64,000 nt of DNA, from assembly GCA_964344785.1 (NCBI GenBank), contig CAYFOR010000001.1:32276-96275 (forward strand). Reading direction: 5' to 3'. Made by a program: the position numbers and the translations under genes. Below, one piece after another: positions 37,916 through 47,275 of the stretch. Under the pieces are notes generated by a model that had not been told where the DNA came from, made no database searches, and saw only the letters and a list, made by a program, of their open reading frames with translations. The stretch's first letter is position 1; the number at the start of each line of letters is the position of its first letter. Source of the stretch: Thiopontia sp964344785 (GTDB lineage: Bacteria > Pseudomonadota > Gammaproteobacteria > GCF-002020875).

Positions 37916-38140
37916 ATGTCCGAGATGAGCTATTACGATGCGGTCTGCCGGATGATCGAATTGAATGTCGACCCGGAGTACATGGAGGGCTGGATGGGAG
38001 GCTATCTGCGAAACCCTCGTCGACAGGAGCATGAAATCACCCCTGAATACTCAAGTGGCTTTGAGGATGGACTGGAGAGAGACACACGCCACTTCTGCAG
38101 CTGGGTAATCCCACTATCTACGGATAACACCGCTCCTTAA
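37916..38140 (+). CDS. Small hypothetical protein
   Basis: 74 residues from the ATG at 37916 (AGGG 11 bases upstream; ATG at 37925 is an alternative). The sequence is acidic and aromatic with a compact look (YYDAVCRMIELN, GWMGGYLRNPRRQEH, SSGFEDGLERDTRHF). I recognise no family. It overlaps the end of dsrS by 4 bp in convergent orientation and follows a terminator hairpin, so transcription is unclear. The codon pattern and composition look coding, but it may not be expressed. Confidence 0.5.
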   Translation: MSEMSYYDAVCRMIELNVDPEYMEGWMGGYLRNPRRQEHEITPEYSSGFEDGLERDTRHFCSWVIPLSTDNTAP

Positions 38141-38694
38141 TCCACATCAATTCCCACAATACCGCCTATGGATTTCTTCAAGGCTTCAATTGCATCCGGG
38201 GCCTCGATATCCATCATCTGATCAATCACCCACTTGTTGTCCTGATCGTCGCCCATAATCGCACCAACCCGCTCACCAAAGTAGCGAAGAAAATGGTAGC
38301 TTGGTCCCTCTTCGCTGTAGCTGAACTCGGCATAATCATTGGCTCGCTCATTGATAAGTCCTACCAGATCGGTTCTTTCCGGTCCCTCTTCTGCCAAGTC
38401 ACCATAATTATCGAGCACAATATCGAGGAAACGGTAGGCCATTGCTCCGACAAACCGGGCACGATCCTCCGCCTCCATCGACTCATAGATCAAACGGTCA
38501 GTGACCTGCAGCAGGAAGATCAACATCTCGGTCATCACCTCCATCCCCTGTACCTTGGAGGTGAAGTAGAAATTCTCATCCTGTAGCCCACGAACACTGC
38601 TGAGTGTGATCTTCCAACAGTTATAGGCTAGCGACTCCGCGATCTGCTTCAGCTCACGGTCACTGTTCTTGTGCCATTTATGGACAATGCGCAT
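38137..38694 (-). CDS. dsrS: DsrS, accessory protein of the dsr operon
   Basis: 185 residues, last gene of the operon and 3 bp after dsrR, the position of dsrS in Allochromatium vinosum. The protein is soluble, acidic and helical, with no cysteine pair or known cofactor motif (DIVLDNYGDLAEEGPER, ERVGAIMGDDQDNKWVIDQM). Work in A. vinosum found DsrS cytoplasmic and needed for normal levels of Dsr proteins, probably after transcription. Assignment rests on position and length more than on motifs I could verify. Confidence 0.75.
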   Translation of the reverse strand: MRIVHKWHKNSDRELKQIAESLAYNCWKITLSSVRGLQDENFYFTSKVQGMEVMTEMLIFLLQVTDRLIYESMEAEDRARFVGAMAYRFLDIVLDNYGDLAEEGPERTDLVGLINERANDYAEFSYSEEGPSYHFLRYFGERVGAIMGDDQDNKWVIDQMMDIEAPDAIEALKKSIGGIVGIDVD

Positions 38695-38697
38695 CGT

Positions 38698-39024
38698 CTA
38701 CAGGCGCTTTTTCTTTTTTGGCGGAACAAAGGTTGGATCATTGGGATTGAGCACAATCAGACTCATTTCACCCTCGTCCAGCTCCACATAATCGAGGGTG
38801 GCATCATCGAGGTACTCTTCAAGGTCCTGGTTGATAAAGAGTTTCACCCCCTCAAACTCGAATTCAAGATCCTTTTCCCGCTTCTCATCAAAACCGATCC
38901 CATAGTCATAGCCGCCATCGCCCGCCTCCTTAATGGCAACTCTCAACCCCAATTCCTCCTCAATCTCGCCCTGCTCAGCAGAGTGACGGATAAAATCCAA
39001 TGCGCTATTCGTTACTGTAATCAT
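38698..39024 (-). CDS. dsrR: DsrR, A-type (IscA/HesB-like) protein without iron-sulfur cysteines
   Basis: 108 residues in the A-type carrier fold (ITVTNSALDFIRH, LGLRVAIKEAGDGGYDYGIGFDE, GVKLFINQDLEEYLDDATLDYVE). The three cysteines of IscA/SufA are absent; the protein has no Cys at all and ends in a PPKKKKRL tail. This is the known peculiarity of A. vinosum DsrR, which does not bind iron-sulfur clusters and affects dsr expression post-transcriptionally. The start overlaps the dsrN stop (ATGA). Confidence 0.9.
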   Translation of the reverse strand: MITVTNSALDFIRHSAEQGEIEEELGLRVAIKEAGDGGYDYGIGFDEKREKDLEFEFEGVKLFINQDLEEYLDDATLDYVELDEGEMSLIVLNPNDPTFVPPKKKKRL

Positions 39025-40379
39025 TCCACGTCCTTGTACTTATGCTGTCGAACCCGCTCGACAAAATCATTAACCCAGGGATTTTCTCGGGTATTGCGTT
39101 GATGAACATACCCTGCCAATAGGTTTTTGTAAACCACTCCATCCCTATTTCCATCAATTCCATGACCACGATGGATGGTAAAGGCATACTCTGTACTTTC
39201 CGGCAATCCCTCAAGCGAGGAGTAGTGAAACTCATGGGCCGGGCGCTGATGAACACCATCATGGCTGAAACGTACATAACCTCTGCCTTGCGGCCGTTTA
39301 TGCATCTGACTGACCGCCGAGACCACCCCCACCATCTCAGCCCGCTCCCCCCCCCATTCAATGGAGTCGGACAGATACATCAACCCTCCACACTCCGCAT
39401 AGGTTGGCAGACCATGCTCAATCGCTTCATGGATCTGCTGACGCATCTTCCGATTGGATGCCAACTGCTTCATATGGGTTTCCGGGAAACCGCCACCGAT
39501 CAGTAATCCATCCACGGCAGGAAACGTATCATCGTGAATCGGACTGAATGGAACCAGCTCTGCGCCTGCCTGCGCAAAGGCCTCCAGGTCAGCCTCATAA
39601 TAGAAGCCAAACGCTTCATCACGTGCAATGGCAATCCGTAACGGACGGGATAGATCAGTCGGCACAGAAGAAGGCTCTTTGGAGAAAGAGTCTTGCCCTG
39701 TTTCGGTTTTGCAGAGCGATCGCAGCCGTTCCAGATCAACCTGTGACTCAATCCGCGTGCGAATCTGATCAATCTTCTGCTGCACACGATCCGCCTCATT
39801 ACTGGGCACCAAGCCGAGGTGACGCTCAACAATTTCAACCGCTGGATCTTTCCCAACCACCCCGAGGATCGGAAGGTCGGTATAGTACTCAACCACCTGT
39901 CGAAGTTTCTGCTCGTGTCGACTGCCTGCCGTCTGGTTCAATATCACCCCGGCAATCTCGACCTGAGGGTCAAACTGCTGATAACCGATCAATAAAGGCG
40001 CTACTCCGCGGGTAATGCCATGGGTATCAATAACCAGCAGCACCGGTACCTCCAGGAGTTTTGCCATTGCAGCATTGCTGTCACTACCATCCAGAGAGAG
40101 ACCATCAAAGAGCCCTTTATTGCCCTCAATCAGAGTCAGATCACTGCCTGCCTGTTTGGACCGGTAGAGTTCGATAATCTCCTCTTCGGCCATGGTGTAG
40201 AAGTCGAGTGTGTGACAGGGAGAAACCGATGCCCTGGAGAGCCACATCGGATCGATATAATCCGGCCCCTTCTTGAAAGCGGAAACAGAATGGCCGCGTG
40301 CCGCAAAAGCGCCACACAAGCCAATCGTAATCGTGGTCTTGCCTGAGGATTTATGGGCTGCAGAGAGATAAAGAGACAC
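39021..40379 (-). CDS. dsrN: DsrN, sirohaem amidase (cobyrinate a,c-diamide synthase family)
   Basis: 452 residues from a GTG at 40379 with GAGG 8 bases upstream. N-terminal dethiobiotin-synthetase-like ATPase (LSAAHKSSGKTTITIGL, KKGPDYIDPMW, EGNKGLFDGLSLDG) and a C-terminal class I glutamine amidotransferase domain (GLLIGGGFPETHM, YAECGGLMYLS with the nucleophile Cys). The family makes amidated corrinoids; the dsr member converts sirohaem to sirohaem amide for DsrAB. It follows dsrP by 26 bp. Confidence 0.93.
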   Translation of the reverse strand: MSLYLSAAHKSSGKTTITIGLCGAFAARGHSVSAFKKGPDYIDPMWLSRASVSPCHTLDFYTMAEEEIIELYRSKQAGSDLTLIEGNKGLFDGLSLDGSDSNAAMAKLLEVPVLLVIDTHGITRGVAPLLIGYQQFDPQVEIAGVILNQTAGSRHEQKLRQVVEYYTDLPILGVVGKDPAVEIVERHLGLVPSNEADRVQQKIDQIRTRIESQVDLERLRSLCKTETGQDSFSKEPSSVPTDLSRPLRIAIARDEAFGFYYEADLEAFAQAGAELVPFSPIHDDTFPAVDGLLIGGGFPETHMKQLASNRKMRQQIHEAIEHGLPTYAECGGLMYLSDSIEWGGERAEMVGVVSAVSQMHKRPQGRGYVRFSHDGVHQRPAHEFHYSSLEGLPESTEYAFTIHRGHGIDGNRDGVVYKNLLAGYVHQRNTRENPWVNDFVERVRQHKYKDVE

Positions 40380-40405
40380 CCTGCCGGCCTCAACCGCCTG
40401 TCACA

Positions 40406-41632
40406 TCAGCAAGGAACGTCTGCAGCAGAGCGTCGGTCCACATGCTCCAGATTCAGTGTCTCCGGTACCAGGCGAATCACCTTGATCGCGAACAGGAACA
40501 GTGCCAATGCCAGCGCCACACCGCCGAGACCCAACAGAATCTCTGGCAGGGATGGGGTATAGCTATTGACCCCACCGTCATAGAAACTACTGGTCACCTC
40601 TTTACCGGGGAACAGAATCAATGGGTAGGCCTGTCCACCAATCACGATACCATAGATCTGGGCAATGCCACCGATGATCACCAGACCGGCTGCAGTCAAC
40701 AGCGCCTGATAGTTATGATCGAATGCAGAGTGGTAGATCAGCACCAATGGAATCACCCCCCCAATCACTACCTGTCCAATCCAGAACAACAGAGTATAGA
40801 CTCCGCCATCCACCAGGATGAAATATTCGAAGCCATGATGCTCCGCTGCATATAGATTGGTGATATGAAACACGACGGTAAAATAGAGTACGGCAGCCAC
40901 GAATACGCCGAACAGATTTTTCAGGCGTACAATCAGATCCGTACTGATTGAACGGTTCGTCAGACGGTAGGTCCCAACCAGCAGGATCAGGAAAAAGGCC
41001 TTACCGAAGGCAAAGGACATAATGATAAACATCGGTGCCATCAGCGAGGCATCATACCCCTGTCGCGCCGATAGAAAGCCGAAAATGGAGCCTGTACCGG
41101 TTGTCAATGCCAGCCGCCAGAGGAAGGCCGCAGTTCCGGCAACACGGGTATATTTCTGCATGGCAGGATCAAACATGGTCCAGAGATAGGCCAGAACAAT
41201 TGCAAAGAAACCGGTATAGAGATAGATATTCCAGGCAAAGATTGATTTGAAATTATATTGTGTCATCGCAACGATCAGTCGGTCTGCACGCCCCAGATCG
41301 AGCACCAGTACGGCCAATCCACCCGCCAGCAGAGTCAATGCAAGAATTGCTGACATCCGTGCGAGCGGCTTGTAGATACGCTGATTGAACACAGACGAGA
41401 TTGAGGCCACATTGAGCGCTCCAGATGCCGCCACAATCAGGAAAATCGCAAACACGTGGGGTACCCCCCAGACGACCTGGTTATCCATTCCGGTAACATA
41501 GTGCCCACTATGCATATAGAAGAAGGACCCGGCAGCCATCAGGATAAAGAGCCCAAGAACGCCCATCAATCCCCAATAGCCTATACTCCGGCCTTCAATT
41601 CCACTATAGATCACCTTTTTTGTTTCATACAT
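40406..41632 (-). CDS. dsrP: DsrP, NrfD/PsrC-type quinone-interacting membrane subunit
   Basis: 408 residues with about ten hydrophobic segments spanning the whole chain and no cofactor cysteines, typical of NrfD-family quinone/quinol-binding subunits. Start MYETKKVIYSG. DsrP joins DsrM, K, J and O in the transmembrane complex that exchanges electrons between the quinone pool, the periplasmic DsrJO pair and cytoplasmic DsrC. It lies between dsrO and dsrN. Confidence 0.93.
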   Translation of the reverse strand: MYETKKVIYSGIEGRSIGYWGLMGVLGLFILMAAGSFFYMHSGHYVTGMDNQVVWGVPHVFAIFLIVAASGALNVASISSVFNQRIYKPLARMSAILALTLLAGGLAVLVLDLGRADRLIVAMTQYNFKSIFAWNIYLYTGFFAIVLAYLWTMFDPAMQKYTRVAGTAAFLWRLALTTGTGSIFGFLSARQGYDASLMAPMFIIMSFAFGKAFFLILLVGTYRLTNRSISTDLIVRLKNLFGVFVAAVLYFTVVFHITNLYAAEHHGFEYFILVDGGVYTLLFWIGQVVIGGVIPLVLIYHSAFDHNYQALLTAAGLVIIGGIAQIYGIVIGGQAYPLILFPGKEVTSSFYDGGVNSYTPSLPEILLGLGGVALALALFLFAIKVIRLVPETLNLEHVDRRSAADVPC

Positions 41633-41661
41633 ACAGACTAGCCCTATTCGCTGGTTACTGA

Positions 41662-42438
41662 TCAGATCCCCTGGTATCGAATACCAGGATTGGTCCCCAG
41701 GTCTGCCCGGATCTGCGTTGAATTGACGCTGGCCAACCGTTTGGAAATTTCACTGTTGGGGTCCTTGAGGTCCCCGAAAATGATCGCCCCGCTTGTGCAG
41801 CTCTCAACACACGCAGGCTGCTCACCACGATCCACACGATGTACACACATGGTGCATGACTCAACCGTGCCCATGCCTCGTGGTGCATGGGCTCTCTGAT
41901 CATGCAGTGACTCATGGATAAAGGAGCGCGCCTTGTATGGACAGGCCATCATGCAATAACGACAACCGATACAGATATGTTTATCGACCAGAACGATGCC
42001 GTCATCCCGTTTCATTGATGCCCCGGTGGGACACACATCCACACACGGTGGGTGCTCACAATGCTGACACATCATCGGCAGCTGATTCGTATGTCCGGTC
42101 TGTGTATCACGGACAGTAACGGTTCGGATCCACTGTGCCTTCTGACGATCACTGGAGTGCCCTTCATCACTTGATCCTGCACCCCATCCATTCTCCATCT
42201 GGCAGGCCGTTACACAATCCTTGCAGCCCTCAACACACTTGTTGGTATCGATCAACATGCCCCAACGTACTGCACTGCTGGCTCCCTGACTGGCATCCTT
42301 TCCATCCGCATGTGCAATGGTCAACAGGGTGACACCGGGTGCAATGACCGCTGTGGCACCCGCAGCCTGACCCAGGAAGCGACGCCGCGCGGCATCGACC
42401 ACCTCTGTATCATGCTCTATATTCCTCTCCTTGCTCAT
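41662..42438 (-). CDS. dsrO: DsrO, periplasmic iron-sulfur protein with Tat signal
   Basis: 258 residues. A twin-arginine signal is visible at ARRRFLGQAAGATAVIAPG (about residues 17-35). The body has ferredoxin-type cysteine groups CVEGCKDCVTAC, CQHCEHPPCVDVCP, CIGCRYCMMACP and CTMCVHRVDRG...C, enough for several [4Fe-4S] clusters, as in the HybA/NrfC family. It passes electrons between DsrJ and DsrP on the periplasmic side. Its ATG overlaps the dsrJ stop (ATGA). Confidence 0.95.
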   Translation of the reverse strand: MSKERNIEHDTEVVDAARRRFLGQAAGATAVIAPGVTLLTIAHADGKDASQGASSAVRWGMLIDTNKCVEGCKDCVTACQMENGWGAGSSDEGHSSDRQKAQWIRTVTVRDTQTGHTNQLPMMCQHCEHPPCVDVCPTGASMKRDDGIVLVDKHICIGCRYCMMACPYKARSFIHESLHDQRAHAPRGMGTVESCTMCVHRVDRGEQPACVESCTSGAIIFGDLKDPNSEISKRLASVNSTQIRADLGTNPGIRYQGI

Positions 42439-42845
42439 TTTGCTGCCCTCTCACTTTCCGGGCGGGTTGCATGACACTCGAAACAGTCCAGACTTACCGC
42501 GGTATAGGCATGACAACCCGCGCAGAATTCGCCTTCTGCATCGACCGGGATAAAATGCCCTTGATCATCCTTGTTGGCATGACAGTCAACACAGCCCTTG
42601 AGGCTACCATCGACCGGACGTATCCCCATACGAAGCGTGCGGTCACGGTCATGCTGCAACAGTTCCATATGGTTACGGCGCATCCACTCCGTCTCACGCA
42701 CACAGGCATCACCGGCATTGGCACCAATTCGATGATCACGCTCTGCACCCTCATGGCTACTGGCAAAAGAGCCAAAGCCGAGCGATGCAGTAACCAAAAC
42801 GGCCAACACCATTCCCAACTGTTTAAACTGTTTAGACAACACCAT
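42435..42845 (-). CDS. dsrJ: DsrJ, periplasmic trihaem cytochrome c
   Basis: 136 residues. An N-terminal hydrophobic signal anchor (LGMVLAVLVTASLGFGSFA) precedes three CxxCH haem c motifs: CVDCH, CAGCH and CFECH. A further Cys in GDACVRETEW (about residue 48) matches the distal Cys ligand of the unusual His/Cys-ligated haem of A. vinosum DsrJ. The start is supported by GAGG 5 bases upstream. It is the haem subunit of DsrMKJOP, possibly carrying out a sulfur redox step in the periplasm. Confidence 0.95.
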   Translation of the reverse strand: MVLSKQFKQLGMVLAVLVTASLGFGSFASSHEGAERDHRIGANAGDACVRETEWMRRNHMELLQHDRDRTLRMGIRPVDGSLKGCVDCHANKDDQGHFIPVDAEGEFCAGCHAYTAVSLDCFECHATRPESERAAK

Positions 42846-42875
42846 TTTCGCCTCTGGATTATGGAATAGATTGGG

Positions 42876-44855
42876 TTACTCACCCAGCCCCATCTGGATA
42901 TATCCTGTTGGACAGACATCTGCACAGACATGGCAGCCAACACACTTGGCATAGTCGGTATCTACATAACGGCCCAGCGTACTCTCATTTTTGCGCACCT
43001 TGAATACCGCATCCTGAGGGCAGAAGACTACACAGTTGTCACACTCGAAACACATGCCACAGCTCATGCAACGCTTTGCTTCGGCAACGGCATGATCCCT
43101 GTCGAGCCCCTGCATACGCTCTTCGAAGTTCTGCAGCACTGCCTCGGAGCCAATCTCGACAAAGCTCCGATGGTTACGTGGTTCGAAATCAAAGTGTCCC
43201 AAGAAAAGATCATTATGGGTAATAACCGAAGCAAAAGAGCGATCTTCATAGTTGTGGATTGCAAATTTGCTATCCGAGGTGCCGCGGTGACCATCCTCCT
43301 TCTCCTTGCCGGCATTCTCGGACTCGAAATGCTCCGGCTCAAGCCCGGCACTCTTCAACTGCTCCAGCATCTGGAAGTGATGTACGTCAACCTTTGGACG
43401 AGGACGCTGCTCACTACCTTTCATGTAATCATCGATCGACTCTACAGCCACGGAAGCCTGGCCGATCGCAGTTGTCAGCAGATGAGGACGGATGATATCA
43501 CCCGCCACAAAATGGCCCGGCTTGCCCTTCAGCTCGTAGTTCTTGGTGGCATCCATCAGGCCGCGACCATTACTCAGATCCTCATAACCGGTAAAGTCAC
43601 CGGTCTGCCCGATTGCGGATGCGATCAGCGTACACTCCAGCACCTCTTCAGTCCCTTCAATCGGCTCCGCCTTACCAGACTCGTAACTCAACTGGACAAC
43701 CTTGAGACCGGTAGCACGGCCTTCATCATCCAGCACCACCTCGACCGGGCTCAGCCCACCACGGATCTCAACACCTTCACGCAGTGCATCATCAATCTCA
43801 TGCTGCGCGGCATTCATGTTCTCGACCGGCTGACGGGAGATCAGCAACACTTCCGCACCTTCACGCGCAGCAGTTTCCGCCACATCATGCGCTGTATCTC
43901 CCATGATGACACGCTCCGGGCGATCCTTCTCATGGGTGGTCTCGATATTACCGATACGGCGTGCAACCGAGGCCACATCGATCGAGGTATCACCACCACC
44001 GACAACCACGATCTTGCCACTGACATGCTTCAGTTTTCCTGAATTAAATGCGGCAAGAAAATCAACACCGGTCACACAGTTCGGCGCATCCCCACCAGGG
44101 ATCGGCAAACTGCGCCCAGACTGTGCGCCAATCGCCCAGAGAATCGCATCGTACTCTTTCTCCAGCTCATCTACAGTAATATCGGTTCCAACACGGGTAC
44201 TGAGTTTGATCTCCACACCCATATCAGTAATACGCTTGACCTCTCCGGCAAGCATCTCACGCGGTGTACGATATCCTGGAATACCGTAGACCATCATACC
44301 GCCCAAGGTATCGTGATCATCAAAAACGGTAGCACCATGCCCCATCTTGCGTAGCTGATAGGCTGCAGTCAGTCCGGCACAGCCGCCACCAACGATCGCT
44401 ACCTTCTTTCCAGTATCTTCCCCAGCCTCAAACCCAAGGTCTGACTCCAGTGCATTATCACCGATAAACTGATCAATCGAGTTGATCCCGACGAAGTCCT
44501 CTACCTCATTCCGGTTACAACCATCCTGGCACGGTGCAGGACAGACACGCCCCATCGTTGATGGAAATGGGTTAGCCTTGGTGTAGAGACGGAACGCATG
44601 TTCCTCCATGGTTACCCCTTCCGGTGGCGTATCGATACCACGCACGATATCGAGCCAGCCACGGACATCATGGCCGGATGGACAGCTCGCCTGACAAGGT
44701 GGTGTCTGATGAACATATGTTGGGCATTTGTGGGTCCAGCTGGCCTGCCAGATCATCTCATCGTTGTCGTAGGATTGGACTCCCTCATCACGTGGGTAGT
44801 CCTCATAACGACGGAAGTTCAGCTTTGTGTTCATCTCATCACTTGGCGTTGCCAT
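42876..44855 (-). CDS. dsrL: DsrL, iron-sulfur flavoprotein NAD(P)H oxidoreductase
   Basis: 659 residues, GltD/NfnB-like. An N-terminal Cys-rich segment (CQASCPSGHD, CPAPCQDGCNR) precedes the FAD fold (VAIVGGGCAGLTAAYQLRKMGH, about residues 145-166) and NAD fold (IVVVGGGDTSIDVASVARR, about residues 280-298), with two [4Fe-4S] sites at the C-terminus (CMSCGMCFECDNCVVFCP, CVGCHVCADVCP). In sulfur oxidisers DsrL is essential and couples DsrAB to NAD(P). Start ATG is preceded by AGGAGC. Confidence 0.95.
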   Translation of the reverse strand: MATPSDEMNTKLNFRRYEDYPRDEGVQSYDNDEMIWQASWTHKCPTYVHQTPPCQASCPSGHDVRGWLDIVRGIDTPPEGVTMEEHAFRLYTKANPFPSTMGRVCPAPCQDGCNRNEVEDFVGINSIDQFIGDNALESDLGFEAGEDTGKKVAIVGGGCAGLTAAYQLRKMGHGATVFDDHDTLGGMMVYGIPGYRTPREMLAGEVKRITDMGVEIKLSTRVGTDITVDELEKEYDAILWAIGAQSGRSLPIPGGDAPNCVTGVDFLAAFNSGKLKHVSGKIVVVGGGDTSIDVASVARRIGNIETTHEKDRPERVIMGDTAHDVAETAAREGAEVLLISRQPVENMNAAQHEIDDALREGVEIRGGLSPVEVVLDDEGRATGLKVVQLSYESGKAEPIEGTEEVLECTLIASAIGQTGDFTGYEDLSNGRGLMDATKNYELKGKPGHFVAGDIIRPHLLTTAIGQASVAVESIDDYMKGSEQRPRPKVDVHHFQMLEQLKSAGLEPEHFESENAGKEKEDGHRGTSDSKFAIHNYEDRSFASVITHNDLFLGHFDFEPRNHRSFVEIGSEAVLQNFEERMQGLDRDHAVAEAKRCMSCGMCFECDNCVVFCPQDAVFKVRKNESTLGRYVDTDYAKCVGCHVCADVCPTGYIQMGLGE

Positions 44856-44897
44856 TATCAGATGCTCCTATCTCTGTTATAACCAATCAATTCAGTC

Positions 44898-44918
44898 GAT
44901 TGTGCGTAATACACAATC
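44898..44918 (-). promoter_or_regulatory. Intercistronic hairpin at the dsrK stop
   Basis: GATTGTG (44898-44904) and CACAATC (44912-44918) form a 7-bp stem with a 7-nt loop, overlapping the dsrK stop codon and lying before dsrL. There is no T run, so it is more likely an mRNA-stability or processing element than a terminator. Confidence 0.4.
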
Positions 44919-46458
44919 AGTCGTTGTTCTCAAATACAAGTGCGTCACCAACCAACTGGTGGACGCTGGTAATCATATGCATCGGCATGCCATAGAACGG
45001 CAATACCTTGGTAAACTGACTCTTGCAGATCGCGCAGATTGCGGCCAGGGTATCGACCCCTTCCTCCTCTACTACCCGCTTGAGTGCATTCATTCGAGGC
45101 ATTGCACCCTTGACTCGAAGTTCCATCAAATCATCCGTCAACAGGCCACCGCCACCACCACAACAGAAGGTCTCCTCGAAAATGGTGGAATTGTCCATCT
45201 CAACATATTTGTTGACCACATTCTTGATCACGGCACGAGGAAGAATGAACTGACCGCGCTCAATGCCCCCCATACCGGCACCACGTGCAATATTGCATGA
45301 GTCGTGGAAGGTCACTGTGCGGTGGTCATTGGCGGACTTGTCGATCTTCAGCACATTGTCCTGCATCAAGCCGTAGGTATACTCAATGATGTGCTGCGGT
45401 GCCGGATAACGCGGGTCCAGCTGCTTCTGCAGCATCTGGGCATATTTATCATCCTCGGCAGCTCCATGACCGGTACCCGCCAAGGTATTCCAGAAGCTAT
45501 AGGCAACACGCCAGGCATGACCACACTCACCCACCATCACCCGCTTGACCCCTAACTCAAGGGCCGCTGTACGAATGCGCTCAGCCACGCGCTTCATGGT
45601 AGGGTAGTTGCCGATAAACATACCGAAGTTTGCCCCTTCAGAGGCGTACGTGCTGAGTGTCCAGCTCAAGCCGGCCTGATGGAAAACCTTGGCATAGCCC
45701 ATCAACCCATCAATATGAGGCTCGGCAAAAAAGTCTGCGGAAGGCGTGATCAGCAGGACATCCGCACCCTGTTCGTCCAGCGGCATCCGAATCGGCTCGC
45801 CGGTATCGTCCTCAAGATCCTCTTCACAGTCCTCAAGGGTCGACTCCAGAGCCGGCCCCGGTAGCCCCAGGTTGTTTCCGATCTTCAGAACCTTACCCAG
45901 AATCTCATTATCATATTTCTGACCATAGCCAACGGCATCAAGAATATCACGGGCCGCCATGGTGATCTCAGCAGTATCAATGCCATATGGACAGAAGACC
46001 GAACAGCGCCTACATTCAGAGCATTGATGGTAGTAGCTATGCCACTCATCCAGCGTTTCACGGGTCAGCTCCTCTGCACCCACCAGATTGGGGAAGTACT
46101 TACCGGCAAATGTAAAGTAGCGACGATAGACATTGCGCAACAGATCCTGGCGTGCAACCGGCATATTCTTCGGATCACTGGTCCCGAGGAAATAGTGGCA
46201 TTTATCCGTACAGGAGCCGCAGTGGACACAGATATCCAGAAAAAGTTTGAAGCTGAGAGAGGTCTTGCTCAGCTCATCCATCTTCGCCAACGCCTGCTCG
46301 TGCCAGTTTTCCACCAGCTCACCGGGGAAATTGAGAGGCGTTTGGTGCTCAGGCTTCGCCACAAATGGCGAGGAGCCGGACATAACCCCCTCCTGCAGCA
46401 CAGGGATATTAAGGTGATCGGTTAGCGCCGGAGTATCGAAATCAACTTTCTTAGCCAC
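44917..46458 (-). CDS. dsrK: DsrK, HdrD-like catalytic iron-sulfur subunit
   Basis: 513 residues from a GTG at 46458, 2 bases after the dsrM stop and with GGAG 8 bases upstream; earlier starts would lie inside dsrM. Two ferredoxin sites (CVHCGSCTDKC, CSECRRCSVFCP) are followed by CCG-type domains (DSCNIARG, EETFCCGGGGG, CAICKSQF) that in HdrD-like proteins bind the noncubane cluster. DsrK faces the cytoplasm and oxidises or reduces the DsrC trisulfide/disulfide pair, passing electrons to DsrM. Confidence 0.95.
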   Translation of the reverse strand: MAKKVDFDTPALTDHLNIPVLQEGVMSGSSPFVAKPEHQTPLNFPGELVENWHEQALAKMDELSKTSLSFKLFLDICVHCGSCTDKCHYFLGTSDPKNMPVARQDLLRNVYRRYFTFAGKYFPNLVGAEELTRETLDEWHSYYHQCSECRRCSVFCPYGIDTAEITMAARDILDAVGYGQKYDNEILGKVLKIGNNLGLPGPALESTLEDCEEDLEDDTGEPIRMPLDEQGADVLLITPSADFFAEPHIDGLMGYAKVFHQAGLSWTLSTYASEGANFGMFIGNYPTMKRVAERIRTAALELGVKRVMVGECGHAWRVAYSFWNTLAGTGHGAAEDDKYAQMLQKQLDPRYPAPQHIIEYTYGLMQDNVLKIDKSANDHRTVTFHDSCNIARGAGMGGIERGQFILPRAVIKNVVNKYVEMDNSTIFEETFCCGGGGGLLTDDLMELRVKGAMPRMNALKRVVEEEGVDTLAAICAICKSQFTKVLPFYGMPMHMITSVHQLVGDALVFENND

Positions 46459-46460
46459 GA

Positions 46461-47183
46461 TTATTTCTCCATCTCTGCAGCCCATGGAGCGATATGGCGC
46501 CGCTCACGGGAATCGTCGATCTGGTTCCTCGTTGGACTGAAAAAGATACCAGGGGCGTGCATCAATTTACTGATCGGAAAAATCACCATCAGGACAATCA
46601 CCAGCAAAAGATGAATAATCAGTATCGGATCACTCGGCATAGGATTGAATTCAAAGGTATACAGCCCGGTCATGAACTGCTTGAGCGCGACGATATCCGT
46701 ATGGATCACCTGGGTCATCATCAGTCCACTCACACCGATCCCCAGCAAAAGCACCAGCATCAGATGGTCTGAAGGAGTACTGATATAGCGAATCCGCTCT
46801 ACGATAAACCGTCTTGCCCAGAGGCCTGCCAGACCGATTACCATCGCAAAGCCACCATACTTACCGAACGGCTGGACAATCTCGGTAATAAACCAGGGAC
46901 TCTCTTGAAAGTAGCGGCCATGTCGCAACAGCACCAGAAAAAGTGCCATATGGAACATCCAGCCAAATATCCAGATCCACTTATTGGAACGGAACAGGCT
47001 TTCAAACAGTACCAGTTCACGCCCCATCCGGTAGACCATCCCACTTTGAGTGCGCGGTGCCGGCATGGTTGGAATCTTGAGTGGTGCTGGGGTCTGCCAG
47101 TAGTCAATCACCCGCTTCACAACCCCCACCACAAGTATGGCGGTCGCAGCATAAAAAAGTATGGCAAATAGTGCGGTCAACAT
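46461..47183 (-). CDS. dsrM: DsrM, membrane cytochrome b subunit
   Basis: 240 residues with five to six hydrophobic segments and spaced His residues (MFHMALFLVLLRHGRYF, MTQVIHTD, IIHLLLV), in the NarI-like haem b family. It is the membrane partner of DsrK in DsrMKJOP. The start has GGAGG 10 bases upstream. It is separated from dsrC by a 160-bp gap carrying a strong hairpin. Confidence 0.94.
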   Translation of the reverse strand: MLTALFAILFYAATAILVVGVVKRVIDYWQTPAPLKIPTMPAPRTQSGMVYRMGRELVLFESLFRSNKWIWIFGWMFHMALFLVLLRHGRYFQESPWFITEIVQPFGKYGGFAMVIGLAGLWARRFIVERIRYISTPSDHLMLVLLLGIGVSGLMMTQVIHTDIVALKQFMTGLYTFEFNPMPSDPILIIHLLLVIVLMVIFPISKLMHAPGIFFSPTRNQIDDSRERRHIAPWAAEMEK

Positions 47184-47275
47184 ATACCGTTCGCCTCCGC
47201 GATCATCTCGATTCCATCAAATAGAGTGTCAGCCATCCAAGGCCAGACCGACACCATAAACTCAGCACCCGAACA

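Noticed and set aside
42930..44042. Plus-strand open frame of 370 codons
   Set aside because: Antisense to dsrL, whose FAD, NAD and iron-sulfur motifs are intact.
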